Assembly (NCBI GenBank): GCA_947471745.1
Contig: CANJKZ010000064.1
Coordinates: 612,001-676,000 of the forward strand
Length of the DNA: 64,000 nucleotides
Direction: 5' to 3'
Origin: Closterium sp. Naga37s-1
Taxonomy: Eukaryota; Streptophyta; Zygnematophyceae; Desmidiales; Closteriaceae
The notes below the pieces were generated by a model. That model had not been told where the DNA came from and made no database searches. It worked only from the letters and a program-made list of their open reading frames with translations. Made by a program: the position numbers and the translations under genes. Below are positions 10,076 to 19,741 of this stretch, in pieces (positions within the stretch are counted from its first letter, which is position 1; every line of letters starts with the position of its first letter).

Positions 10076-10896
10076 TGTTGAGTGTGCACTGACCCTGCAG
10101 ACTGGGTCGTCACTTTCTGCGGGGGAGGGGAGAAATCCGCCAAAGCGAATTCTGCAGAAGTCAACGCGGAACTCTGCACTGCAGCAGAGTCACCTCGCAG
10201 AAGCGGAAAACAGATTCCGCTGCAGACGAAGGCGAATCTGCCGAGCAGAACGTGGAGCTGCAGAGGGCGCATCTGCAGAAGTTCGGATCTGCAGAGGATG
10301 GCGCATCTGCAGAAGCGAAATTCTGCAGAGGACCGAATCTTCTACCGGCGAACCCCTCCGACGCGAAAGTGCGATCGTTTCGGAACTTTTGCGTGGGAAT
10401 TTCGGAACATTGCGGACATTGAGAAATTGACCCCCGGAAACAGTGCGTGAACTTGGGGTGTTCAATCTGGGGGCGAATTGAACCACCTGAGCAAATTGAA
10501 CCTGGTGCACGTTTTCGTAACTACGAAAACGTGCGTTACAGAAGTTGTTTAAAACAACCTGAACAGTTAAAATAACTACTTTTAGGTAGGTAAAAATTAC
10601 CAACTAAACATGTGTTGTAATTTTCACCTGCCGATGCTGACTTGGCTAAGCGCAGCTGAATGGTAGTTATCTAAACGTTCTTGTGAGAACGTTCTCTTGC
10701 TAGGTTCAATGGTTGGGTAGTTCTTTACCCCTTGTATTCTATCTTTCATTCAATTCTAGTGAATTTTCTGTTTGTGCCAACTCTATGCCTTTTTCAACAC
10801 TTAGCCAATTTTCTCAGTAGTGAACAACAAAGTTTGCGTGGCTGCAGAGAAGCATTTCGTAGAGCTCCAACTCCCGTGAGAGCAGAAATCTCTGCA
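10076..10896 (+). repeat. 3' LTR of Copia-A
   Basis: An 821-bp copy of 1952-2772 followed by the target-site copy CCTAC at 10897-10901. Confidence 0.95.
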
Positions 10897-11370
10897 CCTA
10901 CGACTCGTCACACTTTCTCTCTGCCTGCCTCTGAGTTGCATTCGATGCATTCGATCTGATAATCTCCGTTATTGCTGCGCTGCCTGCCTTCAGATACGAC
11001 TGACAACGCTATCGGGGCAGCATGATCGGAATCGTCCGCGCGTCGTCGCATGGCGAATTGGCCGCGCGTCGTCGCACGGCGAAACTGTCGTCCGCGCGTC
11101 GTCGCGCCGCAGAATCGTTGCCCGCGCGTCATCGGACCACGAACCGACGTGGCACGGCGAAATGGTCGCACGGCAGCAGCAGCTCTCGATGCTTCTTCAA
11201 CCGCCCGCTAATTGCGTCCCGCTGGGTGGGGGGGTGAGCAGCAACTACGGCAGCAGCAGCAGCCCTCGATGCTTCTTCAACCGCCAGCTAAGTGCCTTCT
11301 CCTCCCTCCACTCTGTTGCTTTCGTGTCATGCTTGCACCATGCATCATACTCCCCATTTCACTGCCCTCT
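10897..11370. repeat. GC-rich degenerate tandem repeats
   Basis: At about 11035-11150 a GCGCGTCGTCGCA-type motif recurs four times in roughly 34-bp steps. At 11170-11290 a ~74-bp segment containing CTCGATGCTTCTTCAACCGCC occurs twice. No protein is recognised. Confidence 0.6.
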
Positions 11371-13310
11371 GTCACACCCATGAGACCTCCCTCCCCCAAG
11401 GTAGCAGGTATATTTTTTCTTGGTACAGCCTCAGGTATTCGTTTTTGTTTGGTTCAGCTGGTACGAGGTCTCTTGGGTGTGCCACAGCAGCAGTCCATTC
11501 ATGCACGCACCATTCTTCCACTTGCTGCTTTCTTCCCTCTCACTTCACTCTTTGCTTCTTTCCTCACTGCTCTCACCACTCCTCTGCCCTCCCTTCACTC
11601 CCCCGTTTTCTCCCTCCCCTCCTCCCTTCCTCTCTCTGTCCCAATCTGCCCCCTCTCGTCCCAGCAGGTCACTCACACGGGAGTGGCAGTGGCGGGGGAC
11701 ATGGAGTGCACAGGCAGCAGCTGCTCTCCACCCAACCCACCCACAGCTAAGTACCCCGCCCTTCCTTTCTTCTCCCAACCATCGCAGTCAGTTGCTTTTC
11801 ATGTCGTGCTTGCACAATGCATCACACCCCTCTGTCACACCCATGAGACCTCCCTCCCCCAAGGTAGCAGGTAGATTTTTTCTTGGTACAGCCTCAGGTA
11901 TTCGATTTTGTTTGGTTCAGCTGGTACGAGATCTCTTGGGTGTGCCACTGCAGCAGTCCATTCATGCACGCACGATTCTTGCACTTGCTGCACTCTTCCC
12001 TCTCACTTCACTCGTTGCTTCTCTATTCGCTGATCTCCCCACTCCTCTGCCCCCCCTTCACTCCCCCGTTTTCTCCCCCTCCTCCTCCCTTCCTCTCCCT
12101 GTCTCGATCTGCCCCCTCTCGTCCCAGCAGGTCGCTCACACAGGAGTGAAAGTGGCGGGGACATGGAGTGCACAGGCAGCAGCTGCTCTCCACCCTACCC
12201 ACCCACAGCTAAGTACCCCGCCCTTCCTCTCTTCTCCCAACCATCGCACTCAGTTGCTTTTCATGTCGTGCTTGCACTATGCATCATGCTCCCCTTTTCA
12301 CTGCCCTCTGTCACACCCATGAGACCGCCCTTCCCCAAGGTAGGAGGTATATTGTTTTCTTGGTACAGCCTCAGGTATTCGTTTTAGTTTGGTTCAGTTG
12401 GTACGAGGTCTCTTGGGTGTGCCACAGCAGCAGTCCAATCATGCACGCACGATTCTTGCACTTGCTGCACTCTTCCCTCTCACTTCACTCTTTGCTTCTT
12501 TATTCACTTATCTCCCCACTCCTCTGCCCCCCCTTCACTCTCTCCTCCCTTCCTCTCTCTGTCCCGATCTGCCCCCTCTCGTCCCAGCAGGTCGCTCACA
12601 CGGGAGTGGCAGTGGCGGGGACATGGAGTGCACAGGCAGCAGCTGCTCTCCATCCAACCCACCCACAGCTAAGTACCCCGCCCTTCCTCTCTTCTCCCAA
12701 ACCTCGCGCTGTGTTGCTTTTCATGTCGTGCTTGCACCATGCATCCCACTGCCCTTTATCACACCCATAAGACCTCCCTCCCCCAAGGTAGCAGGTATAT
12801 ATTTTATTGGTACAGTCTCAGGTATTTGGTTTCGTCTGGTTCAGCTGGTATGAGGTCTCTTGGGTGTGCCACTGCAGCAGTCCATTCATGCACGCATCAT
12901 TCTTGCACTTGCTGCACTCCTCGCTCTCACTTCATTCCACTCGTCTTCACATCCGCTCCTCTCCTCCCTCCCTCTCTCTGTCCCAATCTGCCCCCTCTCG
13001 TCCCAGCAGGGTGTGGGAGTGGTAGTGGCGGGGAGCAGTGGCGGGGAACATGGAGTGGGAGTGGCAGTGGGAGTGGAAGTGACAGTCGGCAGCTGCTCTC
13101 CACCCAACCCATCCACAGCTAAGTCCCTGCCCTTCCTCTCTTGTCTTCTCTTGCTTTCCACGTTCATCCATGCTGCATCCCCTGTTTCGTGTCTATTCAA
13201 ACGCAAGCCGCTGGTTGAGCCAAAGCTTCAAGCCACAGACCCCTTTTCTTGGGTAAATTCCCCCAGGTACTGCAGGTATTCTCTCAGGTCTGCAGGTAAG
13301 CCTCCCTAGG
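11371..13310. repeat. About four tandem ~465-bp units with exon-like edges
   Basis: The landmark CACACCCATGAGACC (or a close variant) recurs near 11370, 11838, 12312 and 12762, giving unit lengths of about 467, 474 and 450 bp. Each unit holds a GGTACAG...CAGGTATTCG segment, a CAGCAGTCCATTCATGCACGC segment, a pyrimidine-rich tract ending CCCAGCAGG, and a segment with GGGACATGGAGTGCACAGG (the fourth keeps only a rearranged form). The pyrimidine tract plus CAG looks like a 3' splice site, so the units may be multiplied intron/exon fragments. No unit gives a convincing protein. Confidence 0.7.
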
Positions 13311-13429
13311 TGTGTACCTCTCTTGGGTCTGCGGCTTGTAGCTGAGGCTGCACCAGTGGCCCCCTTCTCTGCTCCCACATGCCGTCTCATGCACTCCTCT
13401 CACATTTCTACCCCTACTCACTTCTCTTC

Positions 13430-13610
13430 AGTTCTCTCCTTGCCGGTTGAGGGGAGGGGCGTGGGGGTCAACACCGCCACTCCCTCACGCTCCTCCCCTG
13501 TGGCTGTGCAGGTGCAACGGTGGGAGGGGAGGGGGCAGTACTCCACTCGGCTGGGGCGGGAAGGGAGAGTAGCGGGCTGGGTTGTCTGAAACAAGGTGAG
13601 CCTCTTTTTC
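13430..13610 (+). repeat. Exon-like segment, copy 1 of a dispersed duplication
   Basis: This ~180-bp segment is about 90% alike to 14290-14475. Both have a CAG acceptor-like site, a short purine-rich potential exon with CTCCACTCGGCTGGG, and a donor-like ACAAG|GTGAGCC. In the frame shared by the two copies, copy 1 has TGA where copy 2 has CGA. It may be the remains of a duplicated gene; I recognise no product. Confidence 0.5.
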
Positions 13611-14289
13611 CACCAGTGGCCCCACTCCTCTTCCTTCCTGTCTGCCTCGCCTGCACATCTCCCTTTCCATCTGCATACCTCTCTTTCCTCCACTTAACTT
13701 CCCCTCCAACTCTCCTCTCCCCTCCTCTCCATCTCCACCCCTTTCCCTCCTCCCCACTCTCCCCTCCGCCCATCCCCCAGCAGCCCCTCTGGTGCCGAGT
13801 TCCCAGCACTCCCAGCAGCGCCTTTGGGTGGTGTGAGGCGCTTCAGTGGCGGCAGAACAGCAGCCTCAAGGCTCAAGGCGCCACCGCCACTCACAGCCGT
13901 ACCAGATGAGTACACCCTCTCTATTCCATCTTGCTTGTTCATTGCTTTGGCTCTCTATCACATGTTCTCTCACATGCTCGCTCGCATGCATCTGCACATC
14001 ATCGTTCCATGCATGCTGCATGCCTCCTCTCCTCAAACCAAGCCACTTGCAGCAGCCTAGCCCACATGGTGCAGACCCCCTTATAACTGGTATTCCCCCC
14101 CCTCCAGCCCCCAGGTTAAGCCTACCCTAAGCACTACACCTTAACTAGAGCCCTCACTACCTTTGGGTCTGCACCATGTTCCTAGCGCTGCTCCAGTGGT
14201 CCCCCTGCTGCTCTCACCTCCCACCCACCCCATCCAAACTCGTCTTTCATGCTTCTGCCCCTAGCCACTTACTCACTGGTCTTCAGTTT

Positions 14290-14475
14290 CCTCCTTGCGG
14301 GTGGAGGGGAGGGGCGTGGGGGTCAACACCGCCACTCCCTCACACCCCTCCCCTTGTGGCCGTGCAGGTGGCAGTGGTGGGAGGGGAGGGGGGCAGCACT
14401 CCACTCGGCTGGGATGGGAAGGGAGAGTATTGGGATCGGTTGTCCGAAACAAGGTGAGCCTCATTTCCTGTTCCT
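14290..14475 (+). repeat. Exon-like segment, copy 2 of a dispersed duplication
   Basis: Partner of 13430-13610, open through the donor-like site in the shared frame. The flanks are duplicated too: 13140-13300 resembles 14640-14785, both ending in GGGTAAATTCCCCCAGGTA. The original duplication was therefore more than 1 kb long. Confidence 0.5.
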
Positions 14476-14782
14476 GCCACACATGCTTGAATGTCTGTTG
14501 TTCCTTCGCTCACGCTGCTGCTTGGTTTCCTGCTCATGCTCACTACCCTTGATGCTCCCTGCCCTGCATTCACTCTTTTCTCATTGCCCTTCACATCCCC
14601 GTCCTCTCCGTCCTCCCTTCCTTTCTCCTCCCAGTCTCTCTCGTGTTCTTTTCATTTCCACATCTGTTTTTTCTGCATCTCCTGTTGTTTTGTCTCTTCA
14701 AATGCAAGCCTCTTGTTTAGCCAAAGGATCGAGCCACAGACCCCTTTTAATTGGGTAAATTCCCCCAGGTAGCAGCAGGTAT

Positions 14783-15064
14783 TGTTAGAACTTGAGCTTA
14801 GAATCCATACACTAGTAATGAGCTCAAGGCTCTTTAAGTACATCGGAAATGGGCAAGGTAAGGATGGGGAGAGAATCGGGGGCAATCCTAGGGGATTGGG
14901 GGTAATCCCAAGGCAATCTCCAATTGGTGGGTTGGAGATTGCTTGGAGATCACATTTGGATTTGGTTGGGATGTGGGTGTACACCCAACCAAACACAAAG
15001 TGCACACTACACTAGGATATAAAAGTACAAGTACAAAATGTGAGATTGAGGGCTAACACTAACA
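14783..15064 (-). repeat. 3' LTR of Copia-C
   Basis: Direct repeat of 19460-19741. It lies next to the purine tract and so is the 3' LTR on the minus strand. Confidence 0.92.
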
Positions 15065-15077
15065 CCCCCCCATAGAC
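15065..15077 (-). other. Polypurine tract of Copia-C
   Basis: The minus strand reads GTCTATGGGGGGG directly against the LTR. Confidence 0.75.
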
Positions 15078-15088
15078 GTCAATCGAAC

Positions 15089-16156
15089 TCAAGGTGGAGA
15101 AGGTGGGGCACATAGCCCCATGGTGCCAAGGAGACGATGGTGAGGAACCTTCCCAAGGGGCTTGGTGAACAGATCAGCCAGGTTGCAGTCAGATGCAACG
15201 TACTCCACGTTCAACTGTTCACGCTGGACAAGGTCACGAATGAAGAAGTGGCGAAGTTTGATGTGCTTGGTGCGAGTGTGGTACACAGGATCCTGGGAAA
15301 GGTGGATAGTATTTTTGTTGTCAGACCAGAGGGTGGGGATGGGCTGACGGTAGCCAAGCTCCTTGAGGAGGAAGGTGAGCCAACGGGCCTCTTGAGCCGC
15401 CATGGTGCCAGCGTAAAGCTCTGCCTCACAGGAGGAGAGGGAGACTGCAGATGACCTGGTGGAGCGCCAGCTAACAACTCCACTGCCAAGGGTGAAACAG
15501 TAGCCCTGGGAGGAGCGGCGATCGGTCTGGTCATCAGCCCAAGAGGAGTCAGTGTAGCCTTCCAGGCGAGGAGGAGAAAGACCACCAAGTGTGAGGACAT
15601 AAGACTTTGTGCCCTTCAGATAGCGCAGCACCCGCTTAGCCGCACTCCAGTGGAGTTCGGTGAAGCGTCCAGGAGCCACATAGCGAGAGAGGACACTGAC
15701 AGGGTATGCCAGGTCAGGCCGGGTGCACATCATGGCGTACATGAGGGACCCAACAAGCTCTGGGTATGGCTCGGAGCAGGCCCCCGGTGTGGGAACAGCT
15801 GGAGCTGTGAGGAGGTGCTGCAGTGGTAGCGGGGTGGCCATGGGTGTGCCCAGCTCCATCTCGAAGCGCTTGAGTACATTGTTGATGTAGAACTCCTGGG
15901 AGAGTGAGATGGTGCAAGCCTGGCGATCACGAGTGATCTCCATCCCCAGGTAGTGCTTGAGGTCACCGAGGTCTTTCATCAGGAGGGCCTTGCTCAGGGC
16001 CACCTGGACAGAGGTCATCTGGGCCGAGTCCTTGGCAACAAGGATGAAATCATTGACGTAGACAAGGATGTAGAATGGCTCAGAGTGACGGCGAATGAAG
16101 AGGGTTGGGTCAGCTGAGGATGGGTGGAAGTCCAATGAGAGAAGGACTTCTTTCAC
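15089..16156 (-). CDS. Copia-C RT C-terminal half and RNase H
   Basis: A 355-residue open frame. It begins in the RT after the LYGLKQ region, carries the palm motif as LVYVNDF (YVDD changed to YVND), then the connection domain (ELVGSLMYAMMCTRPDLAY), and RNase H with SSCEAELYAG, a DNK motif and the terminal LADLFTKPL. Losing the first aspartate of YVDD should abolish polymerase activity. The frame overlaps the previous one by 4 bases in a different phase, so the polyprotein is broken here. Confidence 0.9.
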   Translation of the reverse strand: MKEVLLSLDFHPSSADPTLFIRRHSEPFYILVYVNDFILVAKDSAQMTSVQVALSKALLMKDLGDLKHYLGMEITRDRQACTISLSQEFYINNVLKRFEMELGTPMATPLPLQHLLTAPAVPTPGACSEPYPELVGSLMYAMMCTRPDLAYPVSVLSRYVAPGRFTELHWSAAKRVLRYLKGTKSYVLTLGGLSPPRLEGYTDSSWADDQTDRRSSQGYCFTLGSGVVSWRSTRSSAVSLSSCEAELYAGTMAAQEARWLTFLLKELGYRQPIPTLWSDNKNTIHLSQDPVYHTRTKHIKLRHFFIRDLVQREQLNVEYVASDCNLADLFTKPLGKVPHHRLLGTMGLCAPPSPP

Positions 16157-17520
16157 TTTGTTGTGCCATTCACGAGGGGCTTGCTTGAGGCCGTAAACGG
16201 GGCGGTTACATCCAGGAGCGTGCGAACTGTGGGTGGTTTGGATGTGGGAGAGAAGGTTTTGAAGAAGTCAAAGTACTGCTGCTGAGTGAATCCCTTGGCC
16301 ACATAGCGCGCTTTGAACACTGGGGCCTCGTCCGGAAGCTGCTTCACTCGAAACAGCCACTTGCCTCCAACGATGTTTACTCCTGGAGGTGGAGTTTCGT
16401 CGTCGAAGGAGTGGTTGCGAGTGAAGGCTTCACACTCAGCTTCCATGGCAGCGCGCCACTCGGCAGCATGGGGACCCGAAAGAGCCTCTTGGACGGTGAG
16501 AGGGATAGGGATGGTCGGGTTCTCCGAGAAGTTGAGCGAGAGTGATTCAGTGATATCGGGGAAGATGTGCGAGAGCTGAGGAATGACAGCGTGGAGATCA
16601 CACAGCTCCTCATGCCTGTCTTCCAGAAAGGTAGAGGGCACATCCCCCCCAGCAGGAGGAATCGGAGTGATCACTGAGCATCGAATAGCAAGTGCCAGTG
16701 GAGGAGCAGCCCCATGCGACCGAGTGCCATGAGCCACCGGAGAAGAGGGTGGAGCAGGCGTTCCTGGAGGGGACGGTTTAGGAGGCCTGGGCGGAGGGAT
16801 TGGTCGTCGCTGGTACGTGATTAGTTCGGGCGGTTGTGAGAGACCGGGTTCCTGAGTGGAAGGGGGGGCGGGGGGAGGCGGTGGGGCCGGAGGATTCGAC
16901 CGCCGATGGTATGTGATTGGTGCGCTTGGTGGTGGGAGCTCAGTTGGTGGAGTGTGAGAGGGGAGAGGTGAGGGGGCACCTGCCGTGGACACCGGTGAGG
17001 TCGGGTTAGAGACCTCAGAGTGGGATGGTGCGATGGCAGGAGAGGTAGGAGGTGAGGGAGCTGGTGCAGGTGGAAGTTCAGGAGGTGTATCAAAGTCAGC
17101 CCACACATGAGAGGGTGGTCCGGAGGAAGGATCCCCCCCCGAGGAGGAGTAGAAGGGGCGAGTCTCGTCAAAGACGACGTCACGGCTCCGGATAAATTGT
17201 TGAGTAGTGGGATTGAGGAAGAGGTAGTCAGGGGAGCCGGCGTTATGCCCAAGATAGATGCACGTTTGAGTTTTGGGGCCGAGCTTGCCACCTTGCTGTC
17301 GCCGAGCCTGAGGGTTGAGGAGGACATAGGCGGTGCACCCCCATACCCGAAGGGGGCGAGCAGTGGGTGTTTTCCCGAGCCAGAGTGTGGTGGGAGTGGT
17401 GTCGGGAAGATGCGGGTGAGGGTAGAGGTTGTAGAGGAGGGCGGCATGGTAGAGGGCGTACCCCCAGAGTGAGAGTGGTGCGTTGGAGTGGCTGAGGAGG
17501 CAGCGGGTGATCTGTGCCAT
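16153..17520 (-). CDS. Copia-C integrase C-terminus, linker and RT N-terminus
   Basis: A 455-residue open frame. It starts with the integrase C-terminal region (LWLGKTPTARPLRVWGC), then a long proline/serine linker, then the RT start (GGKWLFRVK, FKARYVAKGFTQ). After RTLLD about 45-50 residues that Copia-D keeps, including the first catalytic aspartate (LDFSTAF in D), are missing, and the frame shifts. The RT therefore lacks catalytic residues for two separate reasons. Confidence 0.85.
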   Translation of the reverse strand: MAQITRCLLSHSNAPLSLWGYALYHAALLYNLYPHPHLPDTTPTTLWLGKTPTARPLRVWGCTAYVLLNPQARRQQGGKLGPKTQTCIYLGHNAGSPDYLFLNPTTQQFIRSRDVVFDETRPFYSSSGGDPSSGPPSHVWADFDTPPELPPAPAPSPPTSPAIAPSHSEVSNPTSPVSTAGAPSPLPSHTPPTELPPPSAPITYHRRSNPPAPPPPPAPPSTQEPGLSQPPELITYQRRPIPPPRPPKPSPPGTPAPPSSPVAHGTRSHGAAPPLALAIRCSVITPIPPAGGDVPSTFLEDRHEELCDLHAVIPQLSHIFPDITESLSLNFSENPTIPIPLTVQEALSGPHAAEWRAAMEAECEAFTRNHSFDDETPPPGVNIVGGKWLFRVKQLPDEAPVFKARYVAKGFTQQQYFDFFKTFSPTSKPPTVRTLLDVTAPFTASSKPLVNGTTK

Positions 17521-18440
17521 GCCAACGTGTGATTGCGGCTCTCTGCGATGCCGTTCTGCTGCGGGCTGTCAGGAAGGGTGAAGTTTTGCAAGATACCGAA
17601 AGAGGAGCAGAAGGCTTTGAGTTTGTCGTTGCAGAATTCGCCGCCACCATCCGAATGGAGGCGCTTGACCTTGATGCCAAAGCTGGTCTGTGCCTGGTTA
17701 ACCCACGCTATGATGACCTCAGGAGCCTCAGCCTTAGTGTGGAGGAGGTGCACAGAGACGTAGCAAGAGTGGTCATCAACTATTGCTAGGAAATAACGAT
17801 AACGGCCTCGTGCGGCAACAGGGGCAGGGCCCCAGACGTCCATGTGCACTAGGTCCAGTGGGGCTGCTGCGACTGAGGGTGAGGCAGGGTGGGGCTGTTG
17901 GCGTAGCTTGCTCTTGGTGCAGTCAAGGCATGTGGGAGCGGGAGAGTCAGGTGGTGGAGGGAGTGAGGCTGGTAGGCCGAGAAGAAGTTTCTTGGAGGCC
18001 ATGTCAGCGAGCGTGCGGAAGTTTGGGTGCCCGAGTCGATGGTGGTAGAGGATGGTCGGGTAGAAACTGCGACATGGGCATGGTGTGATAGTGGGCTGTG
18101 CTTGGGTGGTTGATACCTGTGGGATAGGTACACGCAGCGTGTAGAGATTGCTGCTGTTGAGGGTGAAGCGAGCTAAGACCTTGTTGGTGAGAGGGTCAAT
18201 GACGTCACAATAGTCCTTGAATTCCGAAATTATGGTGCGGAGCCCAGCCTTCTGAAGTTCTTGTTGAGCCAGTAGATTGTGGCGCAGTGAGGGCACGCAC
18301 ATCCCAGTGACAGTGCTGGATGGGAAGGCGGGGCATGGGACAGTGGACGAACCCTTGGCAAAGGTGGTGAAGCTTGAATCAGCTCCCAAGAGAGGAATGG
18401 GTGTTGAATAGGGTTTGAAGGAGAGTGTCTCCTTGAGCAC
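16821..18440 (-). CDS. Copia-C protease and integrase
   Basis: A 539-residue open frame. The protease motif LDSGATHT lies just upstream in the same frame (about 18436-18462), without an ATG. The integrase zinc region (HHRLGHPN, CLDC) and catalytic core follow, with all three acids (VHMDVWG, SDGGGEF, NGIAESRN). The frame then departs from homology around 17470 because of a frameshift into the overlapping frame at 16153-17520. Confidence 0.88.
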   Translation of the reverse strand: MLKETLSFKPYSTPIPLLGADSSFTTFAKGSSTVPCPAFPSSTVTGMCVPSLRHNLLAQQELQKAGLRTIISEFKDYCDVIDPLTNKVLARFTLNSSNLYTLRVPIPQVSTTQAQPTITPCPCRSFYPTILYHHRLGHPNFRTLADMASKKLLLGLPASLPPPPDSPAPTCLDCTKSKLRQQPHPASPSVAAAPLDLVHMDVWGPAPVAARGRYRYFLAIVDDHSCYVSVHLLHTKAEAPEVIIAWVNQAQTSFGIKVKRLHSDGGGEFCNDKLKAFCSSFGILQNFTLPDSPQQNGIAESRNHTLAWHRSPAASSATPTHHSHSGGTPSTMPPSSTTSTLTRIFPTPLPPHSGSGKHPLLAPFGYGGAPPMSSSTLRLGDSKVASSAPKLKRASILGITPAPLTTSSSIPLLNNLSGAVTSSLTRLAPSTPPRGGILPPDHPLMCGLTLIHLLNFHLHQLPHLLPLLPSHHPTLRSLTRPHRCPRQVPPHLSPLTLHQLSSHHQAHQSHTIGGRILRPHRLPPPPLPLRNPVSHNRPN

Positions 18441-18469
18441 TGTGTGGGTGGCCCCGCTGTCGAGTGTGA

Positions 18470-19447
18470 ATTCTATGTACTGTGGTGCCTGTGGTGAGCC
18501 GATGTGCTGTCAGGTTGCTTCATTGATCATGGCGATGCCAGGGATCAACAAGTTGATGGTTGCTGAGGCGAAGGCCATGGTGAAGAACCTCTTTGTTGCA
18601 CGAAATGTCTCTCTTAAGTCACCAATAAGAACTTCGGGTTTAGGGTTTACGAAGGAGAATTGCAAAGTAGGGTTTATGAAGGAGAATTTTGGGGAGAGGT
18701 TTAGCGATTCCGAAATCCGAAGGTCCCGAAGAGCGAAGAACGTTAATGTTGGCCGCTTCAAGATGTCTCGTAGAAGGTTTAAGGCCGACGAAAATAGGTT
18801 GAAACGGCCGATTTTGGTAGTGTCGACTAACTACTAACCCTGTTCCCACACACCCCCCCACACACCACCCTCAGCTTCGCGGCTACACTGCTGCTCAGCT
18901 TCACTGCTACACGGCTGCTCAGCTGCGCGGCTTCACCTGTTCAGCTGCACGGTGATGGAGGTGCCGTTGCGGGGCGACGGGCGGCAGCCCGAAGGTGACG
19001 CTGCAGGGCGACGGGCGGCAGCCCGAAGGGAAGCTGCAGGGCGACGGACGGCAGCCCCAAGGGAAGCTGCAGGGCGACGGGCGGCAGCCCGACGATTGAC
19101 GAGGTGGGAAAAATTGGGTTACGCTAAAGCGGGAAGGACGGCGGGACAAAGCCGCGGTGATGAGGGAGAGTGACGAGGAAATGGTAGCTATGGTTACCTT
19201 AAGCGAGACGCAGAAATCGGTGCCTCGTAACTGAAGGAAAGGTAGTGTGGGAGAGAATCTACCCACGGAAGATGTCGCGAATCAACGGCGACGAAGACGG
19301 CGCGGGAAAAAATCCGGCCGGGAAGAAGATTAGGTCGATGACGATGCTTTACGTCGAGCGATGAATGTTGAAGGCGGCTTCGCCTAAGGGTGCGGGAGAG
19401 GATTCCGCAAAGGTAAAAGAATCAAGATCCGCATGTGCGGTTGAAGA
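18470..19447 (-). other. Copia-C interior where gag should be
   Basis: Gag would be expected between the primer site and the protease, but I find no gag-like frame and no zinc knuckle. At 18950-19100 a ~36-bp GC-rich motif (GGGCGACGGGCGGCAGCCC) recurs four times. The only notable minus frame, 18510-18761, is 83 residues and unlike gag. Gag has been deleted or replaced. Confidence 0.6.
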
Positions 19448-19459
19448 GCTCTGATACCA
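19448..19459 (-). other. Primer binding site, tRNA-iMet, Copia-C
   Basis: The minus strand reads TGGTATCAGAGC directly next to the LTR. Confidence 0.92.
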
Positions 19460-19741
19460 TGTTAGAACTTGAGCTTAGAATCCATACATTAGTAATGAGC
19501 TCAAGGCTCTTTAAGTACATCGGAAATGGGCAAGGTAAGGATGGGGAGAGAATCGGGGGCAATCCTAGGGGATTGGGGGTAATCCCAAGGCAATCTCCAA
19601 TTGGTGGGTTGGAGATTGCTTGGAGATCACATTTGGGTTTGGTTGGGATGTGGGTGTACACCCAACCAAACACAAAGTGCACACTACACTAGGATATAAA
19701 AGTACAAGTACAAAATGTGAGATTGAGGGCTAACACTAACA
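19460..19741 (-). repeat. 5' LTR of Copia-C
   Basis: 282 bp, pairs with 14783-15064. Its upper end abuts the minisatellite without a target duplication. Confidence 0.92.

Larger units (their letters stand above)
1952..10896 (+). mobile_element. Copia-A, complete LTR retrotransposon with two nested insertions
   Basis: This Ty1/copia-type element is bounded by 821-bp LTRs that start TGTTG and end TCTGCA. The 5-bp target duplication CCTAC (1947-1951 and 10897-10901) is perfect. The LTRs differ at only about four places that I can see, so insertion was recent. Order inside is PBS, gag, protease, integrase, reverse transcriptase, RNase H, polypurine tract, as expected for Copia. Without the two nested elements the gag-protease-integrase frame would be continuous, as in related Copia-B. 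A hAT MITE splits gag/protease and a small LTR element splits the start of the RT. A short deletion and frameshift follow the second insertion, so the copy is dead. Confidence 0.95.
13311..14782. other. Pyrimidine-rich region between duplicated segments
   Basis: Apart from the two duplicated segments listed, this stretch is C/T-rich and holds only short frames. No gene is recognised. It is disrupted on the right by Copia-C. Confidence 0.5.
14783..19741 (-). mobile_element. Copia-C, antisense, damaged LTR retrotransposon
   Basis: Bounded by 282-bp LTRs (TGTTAG...CTAACA) that differ at only two places seen. It has a tRNA-iMet primer site and a TATGGGGGG purine tract. Reading on the minus strand it holds protease, integrase, RT and RNase H in two or three frames. 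Gag is absent and the RT has an internal deletion. No target duplication exists: GGTAT lies on the left (14778-14782) and AAGTG on the right (19742-19746). The right LTR runs straight into a minisatellite. Confidence 0.9.

Noticed and set aside
18510..18761. 83-residue minus frame as Copia-C gag
   Set aside because: It has no gag motif or zinc knuckle and is much too short.
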